Source of the DNA: Xenopus tropicalis
Taxonomy: Eukaryota; Chordata; Amphibia; Anura; Pipidae
Assembly: GCF_000004195.4 (NCBI RefSeq)
Contig: NC_030679.2
Coordinates: 143,337,539-143,401,538 of the forward strand
Reading direction: 5' to 3'
Length of the DNA stretch: 64,000 bases
The notes beneath the pieces were generated by a model, which saw only the letters and a list, made by a program, of their open reading frames with translations, was not told the DNA's origin and ran no database searches. Positions 23,301 to 29,569 of this stretch are shown one piece after another (position 1 is the first letter of the stretch; each line of letters opens with the position of its first letter). The translations under genes were made by a program, and so were the position numbers.

Positions 23301-24268
23301 GGCTACCCTATGCATATCTACTATCTTTTACTACATGGAGACCTCCTGCCATGGACTAGCTCCTCATCATATCTAGGGGAATAGATCCCTTTGCACAAAC
23401 TCACAGAGATATCATTATTCCAGGGGAAGGATATAGGGATGTGATATTACCAAGAACAGAATGCACTTGTGTCATTTTAGGGGAGCTACAGTAGCAGCTA
23501 CTTGTCAAGGCTACTAAGTCAAAAGGATTCTGGGAACAAATTCCTTAAGTCTTTTAGAAAAATTCCATTTACATGGGTTTATCCTATAGGCAAAAGCCAG
23601 GATAATAGCTGATCAGATTCCCAACTACAGACCGGTTTCGCCCTTCTTGGGGCTCATCAGTGTAGTGCAGGGTTTTCTGATTAGCTTAAGTAGATCCAGG
23701 AGTGGTCAAGGCTACTAAACTCCACCCTGTCATAGACAATACTGAGAATTGCCTCTGCTAAAACACACATAGAAACAATTATCAGTAAATTATCAGCATT
23801 GTCTGTTTTAGTAGCCACAACAAGTAGCTGCTACTAGTAGCTCTGTGTGTCTTCACCCTTAAGAGAATTGTCCTTTCCCCCTTGATGAATATACCCCTCA
23901 GAGTTCAAGACAGAGGTGGCATCTCCAAGAATCAGTTAAATCAAATCAAAATATTCTGTAAAGTGTTTGTATTGAGTGCCACTTAGAGAGATATTTTAGT
24001 CTAGACAATATATATTGGAAACGGGCACCGCCACCTGATAGAAATGGGCTGATTTACAAAGATATGGAACATTGCCTGTGCATTTTCTAACTGGTAGAAG
24101 ACTGATCAAAACTATTTGCTGTTGTATCAGCCCTATGGTCAAAGCAAAACTAAGACCCTGAAACATAGTTTCTTCTTCTATCATGTACATAGAATGTATT
24201 TTATTTTATTTCTCCAGGTTAATATTAAGAGGCCAGAAAAGGTGGATGTGAATTTGCCACCATCATAG
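1..24268 (+). CDS. Membrane-tethered mucin, MUC3/12/17 type, 3' part of gene (11 exons in window, 5' end missing)
   Basis: Spliced model: 1-11331, 12920-13018, 15657-15775, 16122-16180, 16808-16941, 18254-18316, 19036-19201, 19319-19480, 21591-21697, 22836-22912 and 24218-24268. All introns are GT-AG and the codon phases join without a break; exons 2-11 plus the one base carried over from exon 1 sum to 346 codons including TAG. Order of domains seen: long Thr/Ser repeats, EGF-like, SEA, second Cys-rich EGF-like, one transmembrane helix, 85-residue tail. That order is the known layout of the apical-membrane mucins MUC3, MUC12 and MUC17, which form the epithelial glycocalyx. I infer the same role here but cannot say which of the three is the ortholog. 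Signal peptide, promoter and N-terminus lie left of the window. Six single-base insertions near the left edge break the frame there and look like assembly errors. Confidence 0.9.
1077..1838 (+). repeat. 254-residue linker, copy 1 of the mucin megasatellite
   Basis: A 762-bp non-60-bp segment starting ATQGIAVTSQATAAVG and ending in TSEGKTTASLQATS. It recurs almost unchanged at 3279-4040, 5841-6602 and 7803-8546 (the last lacks 18 bp). It is rich in Thr, Ser, Ala and Glu and has no cysteine. Together with the array that follows, it forms a supra-unit of about 1.7-2.6 kb. Confidence 0.9.
1839..3278 (+). repeat. 60-bp mucin repeat array B, 24 units
   Basis: Exactly 24 units of 60 bp, all in frame. 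By the three residues after ETT, 11 units are GSE, 8 are ESQ, 2 are GSQ, and ESE, KSQ and QSQ occur once each. The last unit always reads QSQITIIT before the linker, as in the other arrays. Confidence 0.92.
3279..4040 (+). repeat. Mucin linker, copy 2
   Basis: 762 bp, near-identical to copy 1. One visible difference is Ala to Thr in the ANIATDLG segment, a change shared with copies 3 and 4. Confidence 0.9.
4041..5840 (+). repeat. 60-bp mucin repeat array C, 30 units
   Basis: Thirty in-frame units, the longest array. The start order of variants (ESQ, GSE, GSQ, then a unit with ACT and ATC changes, then one with SQTT) matches array D, so the arrays were copied together with their linkers. The last unit ends ITIFT instead of ITIIT. 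Confidence 0.92.
5841..6602 (+). repeat. Mucin linker, copy 3
   Basis: 762 bp, near-identical to copies 1 and 2, with the same reading frame and length. Confidence 0.9.
6603..7802 (+). repeat. 60-bp mucin repeat array D, 20 units
   Basis: Twenty in-frame units. One carries a Val (TTVSQ) and one a Pro (VPETT) substitution. The two last units carry the same silent GAA and QSQ signatures as arrays A-C. Confidence 0.92.
7803..8546 (+). repeat. Mucin linker, copy 4 (18-bp in-frame deletion)
   Basis: 744 bp. Six residues around LETTAIIATTAGAS are missing compared with copies 1-3, and a few substitutions are private (for example Arg to Met in AGGMTS). It is the most diverged of the full copies. 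Confidence 0.9.
8547..9506 (+). repeat. 60-bp mucin repeat array E, 16 units
   Basis: Sixteen in-frame units. The 3' third is the most degenerate of all arrays (AEVSLTIGSQ, GSELTTTT, GQNTAQ, AQLSETT), as expected at the edge of a tandem array that is homogenised mainly in its centre. Confidence 0.92.
9507..10035 (+). repeat. Truncated linker copy 5 and unique Thr/Ser stretch
   Basis: The linker restarts as in copies 1-4, then jumps near 9736 from the CCCCAGACA point to the later TCGACTCATGCC point (about 105 bp lost), and leaves the repeat near 9757. About 280 bp of non-repeated Thr/Ser coding sequence follows, with sequons such as NLT and NVT. This marks the 3' boundary of the megasatellite. 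Confidence 0.8.
10036..11313 (+). repeat. 51-bp (17-residue) mucin repeat array, about 25 units
   Basis: Units encode DLPSTSSTTTHLSTTTM with variants. Two subtypes are seen: MDL units (about 10080-10930 and a few later) and KHL units (about 10950-11310, where TTTKHLPSTS replaces TTTMDLPSTS). All lengths keep the frame. Nothing in it resembles the 60-bp family, so the mucin domain has two independent repeat origins. Confidence 0.9.
11700..12300. repeat. 94-bp minisatellite, copy locus 1 (about 6 units)
   Basis: The unit runs from TTTGCTCATAGCCTGTAC to CAGCCCCCTAAG; neighbouring starts at 11795 and 11889 give 94 bp. The last unit is cut by the hAT-like element at 12301 and resumes after 12607. 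The same unit forms a longer array at 36960-38406. Confidence 0.93.
12301..12606. mobile_element. hAT-like miniature element, family A, copy 1
   Basis: 306 bp with ends CAGTGATCCCCAACC and GGTTGGGGACCCCTG. It is flanked by 8-bp target duplications CCATACAA / CCATAAAA (7 of 8 match) lying inside the 94-bp minisatellite unit. No transposase is encoded. The 8-bp duplication and CAG..CTG ends fit the hAT superfamily. Confidence 0.88.
12920..13018 (+). CDS. Mucin exon 2: first EGF-like module
   Basis: Phase 1 at both ends; the split codon gives Arg and then CQNGGTWDEIKCLCLPEFYG, followed by PKCEFLIDRVDV. The spacing C-x-NGG-x-W, CxC and GPKC is that of the compact EGF-like module just before the SEA domain in MUC3/12/17. 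In the family this module sits outside the membrane, on the subunit that SEA cleavage releases from the membrane-bound part. Confidence 0.92.
13176..14896. mobile_element. TTAA-type inverted-repeat element 1, expanded by an inner insertion
   Basis: The left end starts GGGTGAAGACACACGGAGC and the right end is its inverted copy ending CTCTTCACCC. The right flank is TTAA; the left is TTTA, probably a decayed TTAA. TTAA targets are used by piggyBac and Kolobok elements, and I cannot tell which this is. The interior is interrupted at about 13294-14738 by a second repeat with a 112-bp minisatellite. An 82-83-bp segment of this element is present on both sides of that insert (13211-13293 and 14740-14821). 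Confidence 0.75.
13294..14738. mobile_element. Palindromic miniature element carrying a 112-bp minisatellite
   Basis: The left edge reads TACAGGTATGGGATCAGTT and the right edge reads GGGTTTCCGTATAAGGGA, the two halves of a common Xenopus-type inverted repeat. Between them are 10 to 11 units of 112 bp (starts at 13471, 13583 and 13695), each with TACAGGTACTGTTTTATT and AATAAGGGGTAATTATATC. The same element with the same unit, inverted, runs off the right window edge from 63629. No coding capacity. Confidence 0.8.
15213..15494. mobile_element. hAT-like miniature element, family A, copy 2
   Basis: 282 bp, starting CAGTGATCCCCAACC and ending GGTTGGGGATCCCTT (final G decayed). Perfect 8-bp flanking duplications CTATAACC at 15205-15212 and 15495-15502. 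It lies in mucin intron 2. Confidence 0.88.
15657..15775 (+). CDS. Mucin exon 3: start of SEA domain
   Basis: Enters in phase 1 and leaves in phase 0. It encodes AKAKTSVSVTLRVANEIFDN followed by KLLDNTTVEYENFKTRFKEE. The alternation of a beta strand (VSVTLRV) with a helix ending FKTRFKEE is the usual N-terminal half of a SEA domain, and NTT is an N-glycosylation sequon. The acceptor follows a long pyrimidine tract (TTCTGTTCTCTCCCTAAG). Confidence 0.9.
16122..16180 (+). CDS. Mucin exon 4: middle of SEA domain
   Basis: 59 bp, phase 0 to phase 2, encoding MRTVYANVSGYVNVEIISL plus part of Arg. The VY..V.GY..V.I pattern is the SEA core just before the cleavage loop; NVS is a sequon. Both splice sites are strong (TTTATAG| and AG|GTAAGT). 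Confidence 0.9.
16220..16396 (-). mobile_element. SPIN-type hAT miniature element
   Basis: 177 bp with ends CAGTGGTTCTCAACC and GGTTGAGAACCACTG. Read on the minus strand the interior has the hallmark order of the SPIN (Space Invaders) non-autonomous family: a GTGGGTCG start, GGTCGAAC..CCCTTTCACAGG, then a short palindrome around CCATCGGAAAACA. Flanking 8-bp duplications are ATCTAAGC / ATCTAAGG (7 of 8). SPIN elements are known for horizontal spread among tetrapods, including Xenopus. It lies in mucin intron 4. Confidence 0.85.
16808..16941 (+). CDS. Mucin exon 5: SEA cleavage site and C-terminal half
   Basis: Phase 2 to phase 1. It encodes RKGSIIVEHKVIVEVELKDN and then LTQQYNNVLEQVTDQLNDLNCTHGN. 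RKGSIIVEH matches the SEA autoproteolysis loop (G|S followed by hydrophobic beta residues), so cleavage between Gly and Ser is expected to leave two non-covalently joined subunits. NLT and NCT are sequons, and the Cys begins the second cysteine-rich module. Confidence 0.92.
17465..17610 (+). other. Mucin intron 5 (16942-18253), low-copy sequence before the 17-bp array
   Basis: Intron 5 has donor T|GTAGGT and acceptor CTTCTTCCAG|C. Apart from an AT-rich stretch around 17280-17400 and the 17-bp minisatellite, I see nothing distinctive in it. Long open frames over the minisatellite are repeat artefacts. Confidence 0.6.
17612..17972. repeat. 17-bp minisatellite (about 21 units)
   Basis: Unit TGCCTGCCCTGTCTCTG, with variants CCG for CTG and a 3' subset reading GCCGGCCC. 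Because 17 is not a multiple of three, the same peptide pattern appears in all three plus frames, which shows that the apparent ORFs have no coding meaning. Confidence 0.92.
18254..18316 (+). CDS. Mucin exon 6: link between SEA and second EGF-like module
   Basis: 63 bp, phase 1 to phase 1, encoding SALCLDGNKPLVEASTLPSAE. It supplies one cysteine of the juxtamembrane module. Donor G|GTAAGT, acceptor TTCTTCTTCCAG|C. Confidence 0.85.
18602..18812. mobile_element. hAT-like miniature element, family B, copy 1
   Basis: 211 bp with ends CAGGGTCGGACTGGG and AATCCGACCCTG. Perfect 8-bp flanking duplications GTGACAGT at 18594-18601 and 18813-18820. Related copies are at 42639-42859, 52545-52823 and 59646-59892. 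It lies in mucin intron 6. Confidence 0.88.
19036..19201 (+). CDS. Mucin exon 7: second cysteine-rich (EGF-like) module
   Basis: Phase 1 to phase 2. It contains seven cysteines (ELC, LIC, SAC, NC, SC and others) and sequons NGS, NCT and NGT. With exons 5, 6 and 8 it makes the ten-cysteine juxtamembrane segment that occupies the place of the second EGF-like domain in MUC3/12/17. TGCTAG at 19197-19202 looks like a stop, but the donor TA|GTGAGT removes it and the spliced codon is TAC (Tyr). Confidence 0.9.
19319..19480 (+). CDS. Mucin exon 8: end of EGF-like module and transmembrane helix
   Basis: Starts YCPDTDKYIYMQDRCQGKVL and then AGLYGG. The hydrophobic run LGAGFALLMIILITTGLLLY is a single membrane span, followed by a basic stop-transfer segment RTKRWYK. 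Phase 2 at both ends; donor TG|GTAAGG. Confidence 0.93.
19773..19907. repeat. Palindromic hairpin in mucin intron 8
   Basis: Arms 19773-19829 and 19850-19907 pair over about 57 bp with roughly four mismatches and one indel. The loop is about 20 bp. It could be a very short inverted-repeat transposon or a foldback; no clear target duplication is visible. Confidence 0.8.
20010..21085. repeat. 34-bp minisatellite (about 31 units)
   Basis: The unit contains GCAGAGTATGGCACACACAG and then GCAGCATAGGGCAG; starts at 20167 and 20201 give 34 bp. Blocks with the GCATGCATGC-type variant recur at about 20415, 20553 and 20790, showing a higher-order duplication. Long minus-strand ORFs rich in Cys over this array are artefacts of periodicity. 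It lies in mucin intron 8. Confidence 0.93.
21591..21697 (+). CDS. Mucin exon 9: cytoplasmic tail, part 1
   Basis: Phase 2 to phase 1. It encodes WDPFLQPEEPKWYEDTDGVW, then TNPLSYENPGAVLYED. It is acidic, with tyrosines in WYEDTD, SYENP and LYEDD contexts that could be phosphorylation or sorting sites (inference). Acceptor TCTTTTCCAG|G, donor G|GTAAGT. Confidence 0.9.
21698..22835 (+). other. Mucin intron 9, no distinct element
   Basis: Apart from an AT-rich run at about 22390-22460 and a short local duplication (GTTTGGTTAGACCAGAGG near 22050 and 22090), I see no gene or repeat here. Confidence 0.6.
22836..22912 (+). CDS. Mucin exon 10: cytoplasmic tail, part 2
   Basis: Phase 1 to phase 0, encoding DISYISSQATTITFEPSLQN and VDTRIK. 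The F-x-P-SL-NVD pattern near the tail end resembles the MUC3/12/17 tails, as far as I recall the family. Donor AAG|GTATGA is weaker than the others. Confidence 0.85.
23518..23704 (-). mobile_element. 187-bp hammerhead-bearing element with 14-bp target duplication
   Basis: It sits inside TTAA-type element 2. The 14-mer GTCAAGGCTACTAA is present at 23504-23517 and again at 23705-23718, which fits a target-site duplication made by retroposition. The minus strand contains an intact hammerhead ribozyme (23624-23666). The flanking sequence resembles the spacer of the array at 35.0-36.4 kb. Short size, absence of an ORF and the ribozyme suggest a non-autonomous retroelement of the animal retrozyme or Penelope-associated kind (inference). 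Confidence 0.7.
23624..23666 (-). ncRNA. Type I hammerhead ribozyme, intact core
   Basis: Read on the minus strand: stem I 5' ACTACA (23661-23666); core CTGATGA (23654-23660); stem II GCCC (23650-23653), loop CAAGAA and GGGC (23640-23643); core GAA (23637-23639); a very short stem III ACC/GGT without loop (23631-23636); cleavage residue C (23630); stem I 3' TGTAGT (23624-23629). Every invariant core base is present and stems I and II pair perfectly. Predicted cleavage is between 23630 and 23629. The short stem III resembles the minimal hammerheads of Penelope-like elements, which often act best as dimers. It is antisense to the mucin transcript. Confidence 0.85.
24218..24268 (+). CDS. Mucin exon 11: C-terminus and stop codon
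   Basis: Encodes VNIKRPEKVDVNLPPS and then TAG at 24266-24268. The acceptor TTATTTCTCCAG|G is strong and phase 0 matches exon 10. The C-terminus LPPS does not form a classical PDZ-binding end, unlike what is described for some family members. The 3' UTR minisatellite begins within two bases of the stop. Confidence 0.87.
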   Translation, partial: VNIKRPEKVDVNLPPS

Positions 24269-24270
24269 AT

Positions 24271-25780
24271 AGAAGACCCAACACAAGGACCTTCCTGGAG
24301 AGGACAATCTGGGTCCATGGACTGACCATTCAGATCAACAAAGAGGAGGACCCTAGAGACAATGTTACCATTAGAAGACCCAAAGACCTTCCTGGAGAGG
24401 ACAATCTGGGTCCATGGACTGACCATTCAGATCAACAAAGAGAGGACCCTAGAGACAATGTTATCATTAGAAGACCCAACACAAAGACCTTCCTGGAGAG
24501 GACAATCTGGGTCCATGGACTGACCATTCAGATCAACAAAGAGAGGACCCTAGAGACAATGTTATCATTAGAAGACCCAACACAAAGACCTTCCTGGAGA
24601 GGACAATCTGGGTCCATGGACTGACCATTCAGATCAACAAAGAGGAGGACCCTAGAGACAATGTTACCATTAGAAGACCCAACGCAAAGACCTTCCTGGA
24701 GAGGACAATCTGGGTCCATGGACTGACCATTCAGATCAACAAAGAGAGGGCCCTAGAGGCAATGTTACCATTAGAAGACCCAACACAAAGACCTTCCTGG
24801 AGAGGACAATCTGGGTCCATGGACTGACCATTCAGATCAACAAAGAGAGGACCCTAGAGACAATGTTATCATTAGAAGACCTGACACAAAGACCTTCCTG
24901 GAGAGGACAATCTGGGTCCATGGACTGACCATTCAGATCAACAAAGAGAGGACCCTAGAGACAATGTTATCATTAGAAGACCCAACACAAAGACCTTCCT
25001 GGAGAGGACAATCTGGGTCCATGGACTGACCATTCAGATCAACAAAGAGAGGACCCTAGAGACAATGTTATCATTAGAAGACCCAACACAAAGACCTTCC
25101 TGGAGAGGACAATCTGGGTCCATGGACTGACCATTCAGATCAACAAAGAGAGGACCCTAGAGACAATGTTATCATTAGAAGACCCAACACAAAGACCTTC
25201 CTGGAGAGGACAATCTGGGTCCATGGACTGACCATTCAGATCAACAAAGAGGAGGACCCTAGAGACAATGTTACCATTAGAAGACCCAACGCAAAGACCT
25301 TCCTGGAGAGGACAATCTGGGTCCATGGACTGACCATTCAGATCAACAAAGAGAGGGCCCTAGAGGCAATGTTACCATTAGAAGACCCAACACAAAGACC
25401 TTCCTGGAGAGGACAATCTGGGTCCATGGACTGACCATTCAGATCAACAAAGAGAGGACCCTAGAGACAATGTTATCATTAGAAGACCTGACACAAAGAC
25501 CTTCCTGGAGAGGACAATCTGGGTCCATGGACTGACCATTCAGATCAACAAAGAGAGGACCCTAGAGACAATGTTATCATTAGAAGACCTGACACAAAGA
25601 CCTTCCTGGAGAGGACAATCTGGGTCCATGGACTGACCATTCAGATCAACAAAGAGAGGGCCCTAGAGGCAATGTTACCATTAGAAGACCCAACACAAAG
25701 ACCTTCCTGGAGAGGACAATCTGGGTCCATGGACTGACCATTCAGATCAACCCTAGAGACAATGTTACCATTAGAAACAC
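24271..25780. repeat. 101-bp minisatellite in the 3' UTR (about 15 units)
   Basis: The unit starts GACCCAACACAAAGACC and contains GGGTCCATGGACTGACC; starts at 24473 and 24574 give 101 bp. A variant with GAGGAGG recurs 607 bp apart (six monomers), so a six-unit block was duplicated. Frames within it are short. Confidence 0.93.
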
Positions 25781-26094
25781 ATGAGCGGAATGCTGGAGGA
25801 TAAAGAATATACAAAGAAAGGAGGAGGGAGGTTCTGGGTGATGAAGACTTGGGGGGACCAAAATGAGGTTTTATGAAAAGAAGAATCCAGTTCTGGGCAG
25901 AGAAAGAAGAGAAGAAGAAATGATGTTACTTCTTATGGTCCTTCCACCGCCCCCCCTTCCCCTTATACATTGCTGTAGGCCCTACTTGGCTCCATTATCC
26001 CCATATTCTCTATGGACTCGTGTTATTTATATTATCTGATTGAAAGAATTTATTTGATATAATTTATTGGAACTGTAATTTTTTTCAATTTAAT

Positions 26095-26100
26095 ATTAAA
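26095..26100 (+). terminator. Probable polyadenylation signal ATTAAA
   Basis: The common one-base variant of AATAAA, in an AT-rich context after the minisatellite and about 1.8 kb past the stop. I see no AATAAA between the stop and this site. Confidence 0.5.
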
Positions 26101-26118
26101 CAAAATAACAAACCTCGG

Positions 26119-26884
26119 GGACTGACCCTGCTGAATTGTTGGTGCAATAGTTTGATGGTTATTTTGTTCTCCCAACAAATGAAAATCATGAAGGGGGGGT
26201 GTGGCTTGGTTGGGAGTAGGTGGGATTTGGCTGGATTGTGGGAAGGGCTTTTATCATGATAGGGATGGGTTGGGTGGATCAGGGGCATGGCTGTGTATTT
26301 AAGGGGGATTTTTTTTTATTTTTTGGGGCCCCATTTTATTTGTTAGCGTGTCCCACTACCATGAGGGCCCCAGTGACCAGAGGGGTAATAATTGGGGCTC
26401 TAATAACTTGATAGTATGGGGCCCCATGATTACAGATGATACCCTTGAAGGAATATGTAGACATGTGCCAAGGGGCAGCAGAAGATGTTTCTGGTTGGGG
26501 GGCCAGGAGAGGGAGAATTTGCTACACACGGGAACAACATTTTTGAACACTTCAACTTTTTGTGGCCAAAGAGAGTCCCCCTGAATCTCACCCACACTGT
26601 CCATCTCCTGTCCAAGCCGCCGCCCCTCCGCCTCTGTTTAGCAGCAACTTCCAAAACTGGGGGGGGGAGATTTTGGGGGGCCATGGCCCCACTGGTTCCA
26701 ACACCTATGGTGGGGCTCCCAACATGGCTCGTTGCTTGGCAGGGAGAGAAGCTGTATCATAGGGGTAGAACTCAAATGATGAGTTGGTATAATGCTTTAT
26801 CCATCTGTTGTTCCCACCGAGACACCGGCTGAGTATCCGGCCCGCCTATGCCAGAGGGACCATGCAGCATGGGTATAAGTCTGT
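26119..26884. other. Intergenic, nothing recognised
   Basis: Low-copy sequence with G-rich runs around 26180-26320 and 26640-26690. Several overlapping short ORFs exist on both strands, none with a recognisable domain or supporting splice sites. Confidence 0.6.
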
Positions 26885-26997
26885 CCAATAGCCCTTGGCC
26901 CCTGTGGGGAGTTGGGTGCCAGGGCAGTACCTAATGCGGATACTGCATTAGGTACTGCCCTGGCACCCAACTCCCCACAGGGGCCAAGGGCTATTGG
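26885..26997. repeat. Perfect 53-bp inverted repeat with 7-bp loop
   Basis: Left arm 26885-26937 starts CCAATAGCCCTTGGCCCC; right arm 26945-26997 is its exact reverse complement, ending GGGCTATTGG. The loop is GGATACT. The GC-rich arms show no mismatch, so the palindrome is young or under constraint, or is an assembly foldback. Confidence 0.95.
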
Positions 26998-27417
26998 CCA
27001 ACACATTATTCTCTGCCCATATCTCAGCGCTGAGCTGGAAGCGATGAAATGGATTGTTGGCAGACAGAGCTCATGTTAGTGCCAAGTGAGACGGAATCTG
27101 CTGATGTACTGAAACGGGCGCCACTTTGTTACTGGGTGCCACCTGGCACTGTTGTGTTATTCACTCCCACGGGTCCATCGTCTTACAGCTATGGGGGAGC
27201 CCCTGCCTCTCTCTGATGGAACATAGCCAGAACCAGCTGGGGCACTCACTATATTAACAGCATCCATGTTACTGTCTATTGTTATTTGAGATACATGGCC
27301 CAATGGCTAATTGAGGATGCTGGGAATTATAGTTTGCAATGGCAGAAGTTTGATTTTTCAGACCTAAGTAGAGGGCAGAATGAATCTTCATAGACAACTC
27401 CGTGTTCTGTTAGTGTT

Positions 27418-28300
27418 TAATTTGGGGTGAGTGCTTATTTGTGCCCTGGGTACCCCTGGAACTATAGCGGGGTGACTGTTACCCCAATGTTTCTATATAT
27501 CTGTAACCTTGTTATGGGCTAAGGGGGCCCAGCCTGAAGGCCAGTTAGGGGGGGATTTGGGGTGAGTGATTATTTGTGCCCTGGGTACCCCTGGAACTAT
27601 AGCAGGGTGACTGTTACCCCAATGTTTCTATATATCTGTAACCTTGTTATGGGCTAAGGGGGCCCAGCCTGAAGGCCAGTTAGGGGGGATTTGGGGTGAG
27701 TGCTTATTTGTGCCCTGGGTACCCCTGGAACTATAGCGGGGTGACTGTTACCCCAATGTTTCTATATATCTGTAACCTTGTTATGGGCTAAGGGGGCCCA
27801 GCCTGAAGGCCAGTTAGGGGGGGATTTGGGGTGAGTGCTTATTTGTGCCCTGGGTACCCCTGGAACTATAGTGGGGTGACTGTTACCCCAATGTTTCTAT
27901 ATATCTGTAACCTTGTTATGGGCTAAGGGGGCCCAGCCTGAAGGCCAGTTAGGGGGGGATTTGGGGTGAGTGCTTATTTGTGCCCTGGGTACCCCTGGAA
28001 CTATAGCAGGGTGACTGTTACCCCAATGTTTCTATATATCTGTAACCTTGTTATGGGCTAAGGGGGCCCAGCCTGAAGGCCAGTTAGGGGGGGGATTTGG
28101 GGTGAGTGCTTATTTGTGCCCTGGGTACCCCTGGAACTATAGCGGGGTGACTGTTACCCCAATGTTTCTATATATCTGTAACCTTGTTATGGGCTAAGGG
28201 GGCCCAGCCTGAAGGCCAGTTAGGGGGGGATTTGGGGTGAGTGCTTATTTGTGCCCTGGGTACCCCTGGAACTATAGCAGGGTGACTGTTCTGTCTCCCC
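27418..28300. repeat. 135-bp minisatellite, array 1 (about 6.5 units)
   Basis: The unit contains GTGCCCTGGGTACCCCTGG, GGGGTGACTGTTACCCC and GGGCCCAGCCTGAAGGCC, and ends in a G-run of variable length (5-9) before ATTTGGGGTGAG. It stops in mid-unit after GGTGACTGTT. Confidence 0.94.
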
Positions 28301-29565
28301 ATGTTGGGGGTTACATTGTAACAGCGGCCTCTATTGGTTCTAAAGAATATGTGTTACACATAAGGGTACAATCATACTATTTAAAAACACATAAAACATT
28401 CCTTAAATAATAAATAGAATAGAAAAATGGACCTTTAATAGCAAAAAGAAGTTCTGGGCAACTAATATGTTATGTTGTAATTCTGCTTCTACACAGTAGA
28501 TGGCGCTACATTTATATATATTTCATCCATGTTACAGACGGGATAGGGAAACTATTTCTAGGGGAATGATTCATTTTGATGTCATTCCAATGCCAGACCC
28601 TGTTTATTGTTAGTACTTTCCTCCCCGTTACATTTAGGAAAGAATACAATAGGCAGACTGTCTATCCAGCTGTGTATTATACTGCATTGTATTTAAGTTT
28701 TATTTTTAAAATTCTGATATATTACACTGAATTCACATAGTTGCCTAGTTATAAAAGTGAACACAGGAATATGTATATTGGAAAGTTGCTTAGAATGACA
28801 TTTTATTTAATTACATGATTGGGTGGCTTTTACCTGTATAATGTGTTTATATACTGATGTCTGTGTATATTATATATTCTAGCATAAGAGGAGAATTACT
28901 GCCCCCGGAGGGATGGAGTCAGTCCAGTTTCTATTCCTCTAGTTCTGATAATGAATTTACTGTAGGTCATTTACTGGTAATACCGCTGATGGCCATTAGG
29001 TGGTGCTGTAATCTATTGCTTGAAGACGCAAGTCTGCTGATGAATAAATATCTATTAATATCTGGTACCCAAGCATTGCCATGCAAGGCCTTAATGCTGC
29101 TGATATCACATATACAACATAGGCAACTACCTCATTGTTCCTTGCACCCCAACTGCCCCTATTGGGGTAAAACCAGATTCCCAGCCTATTAAAAGGGATC
29201 ATGGAGACCCACCCTAGGCAGCGCGCTGACCCATCCATTAGGAATTTATAAGCAGGCAGCCTTCTGTTTATATCTCTAGGCTCAACCCACCCCCCTATAT
29301 CCATGTCGGCATTCCAGACTCCTGCTCCCAGACAAAACAATTGTTATTTTCTGTTAAATGTTTAAGTTCAAAGCTCCTAATGGAAAAAGTTATTTCCTTA
29401 ACATTGGCAAAAGAATAAGAAAATAAAATATAGGGAACCCAAGAACTTAATTAATATGGGCATTAACTAAACTGAGTAAATAAAGAGACACCCCCTAGTG
29501 AGCAACAGAGGGTAATACAACTACACAAATATATATACTCATATACCACTCAAAATTACTTCTAA
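28301..29565. other. Single-copy spacer between the two 135-bp arrays
   Basis: No repeat unit and no recognisable gene. Open frames up to 114 codons on both strands overlap each other and show no domain. Confidence 0.65.
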
Positions 29566-29569
29566 TAAT

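Larger units (their letters stand above)
23479..23858. mobile_element. TTAA-type inverted-repeat element 2, split by a hammerhead element
   Basis: The right end TAGCTCTGTGTGTCTTCACCC abuts TTAA (23859-23862); the left end is shortened (TTAGGGGAGCTACAG). It matches element 1 at 13176-14896. The interior is interrupted by the insertion at 23518-23704, which is bounded by duplicates of GTCAAGGCTACTAA. Confidence 0.75.
24269..26118 (+). other. Mucin 3' UTR
   Basis: Follows the TAG without an obvious intron. It contains the 101-bp minisatellite and then about 330 bp of purine-rich and AT-rich low-copy sequence. The end is placed near the ATTAAA at 26095-26100; the exact cleavage point is a guess. 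Confidence 0.6.
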
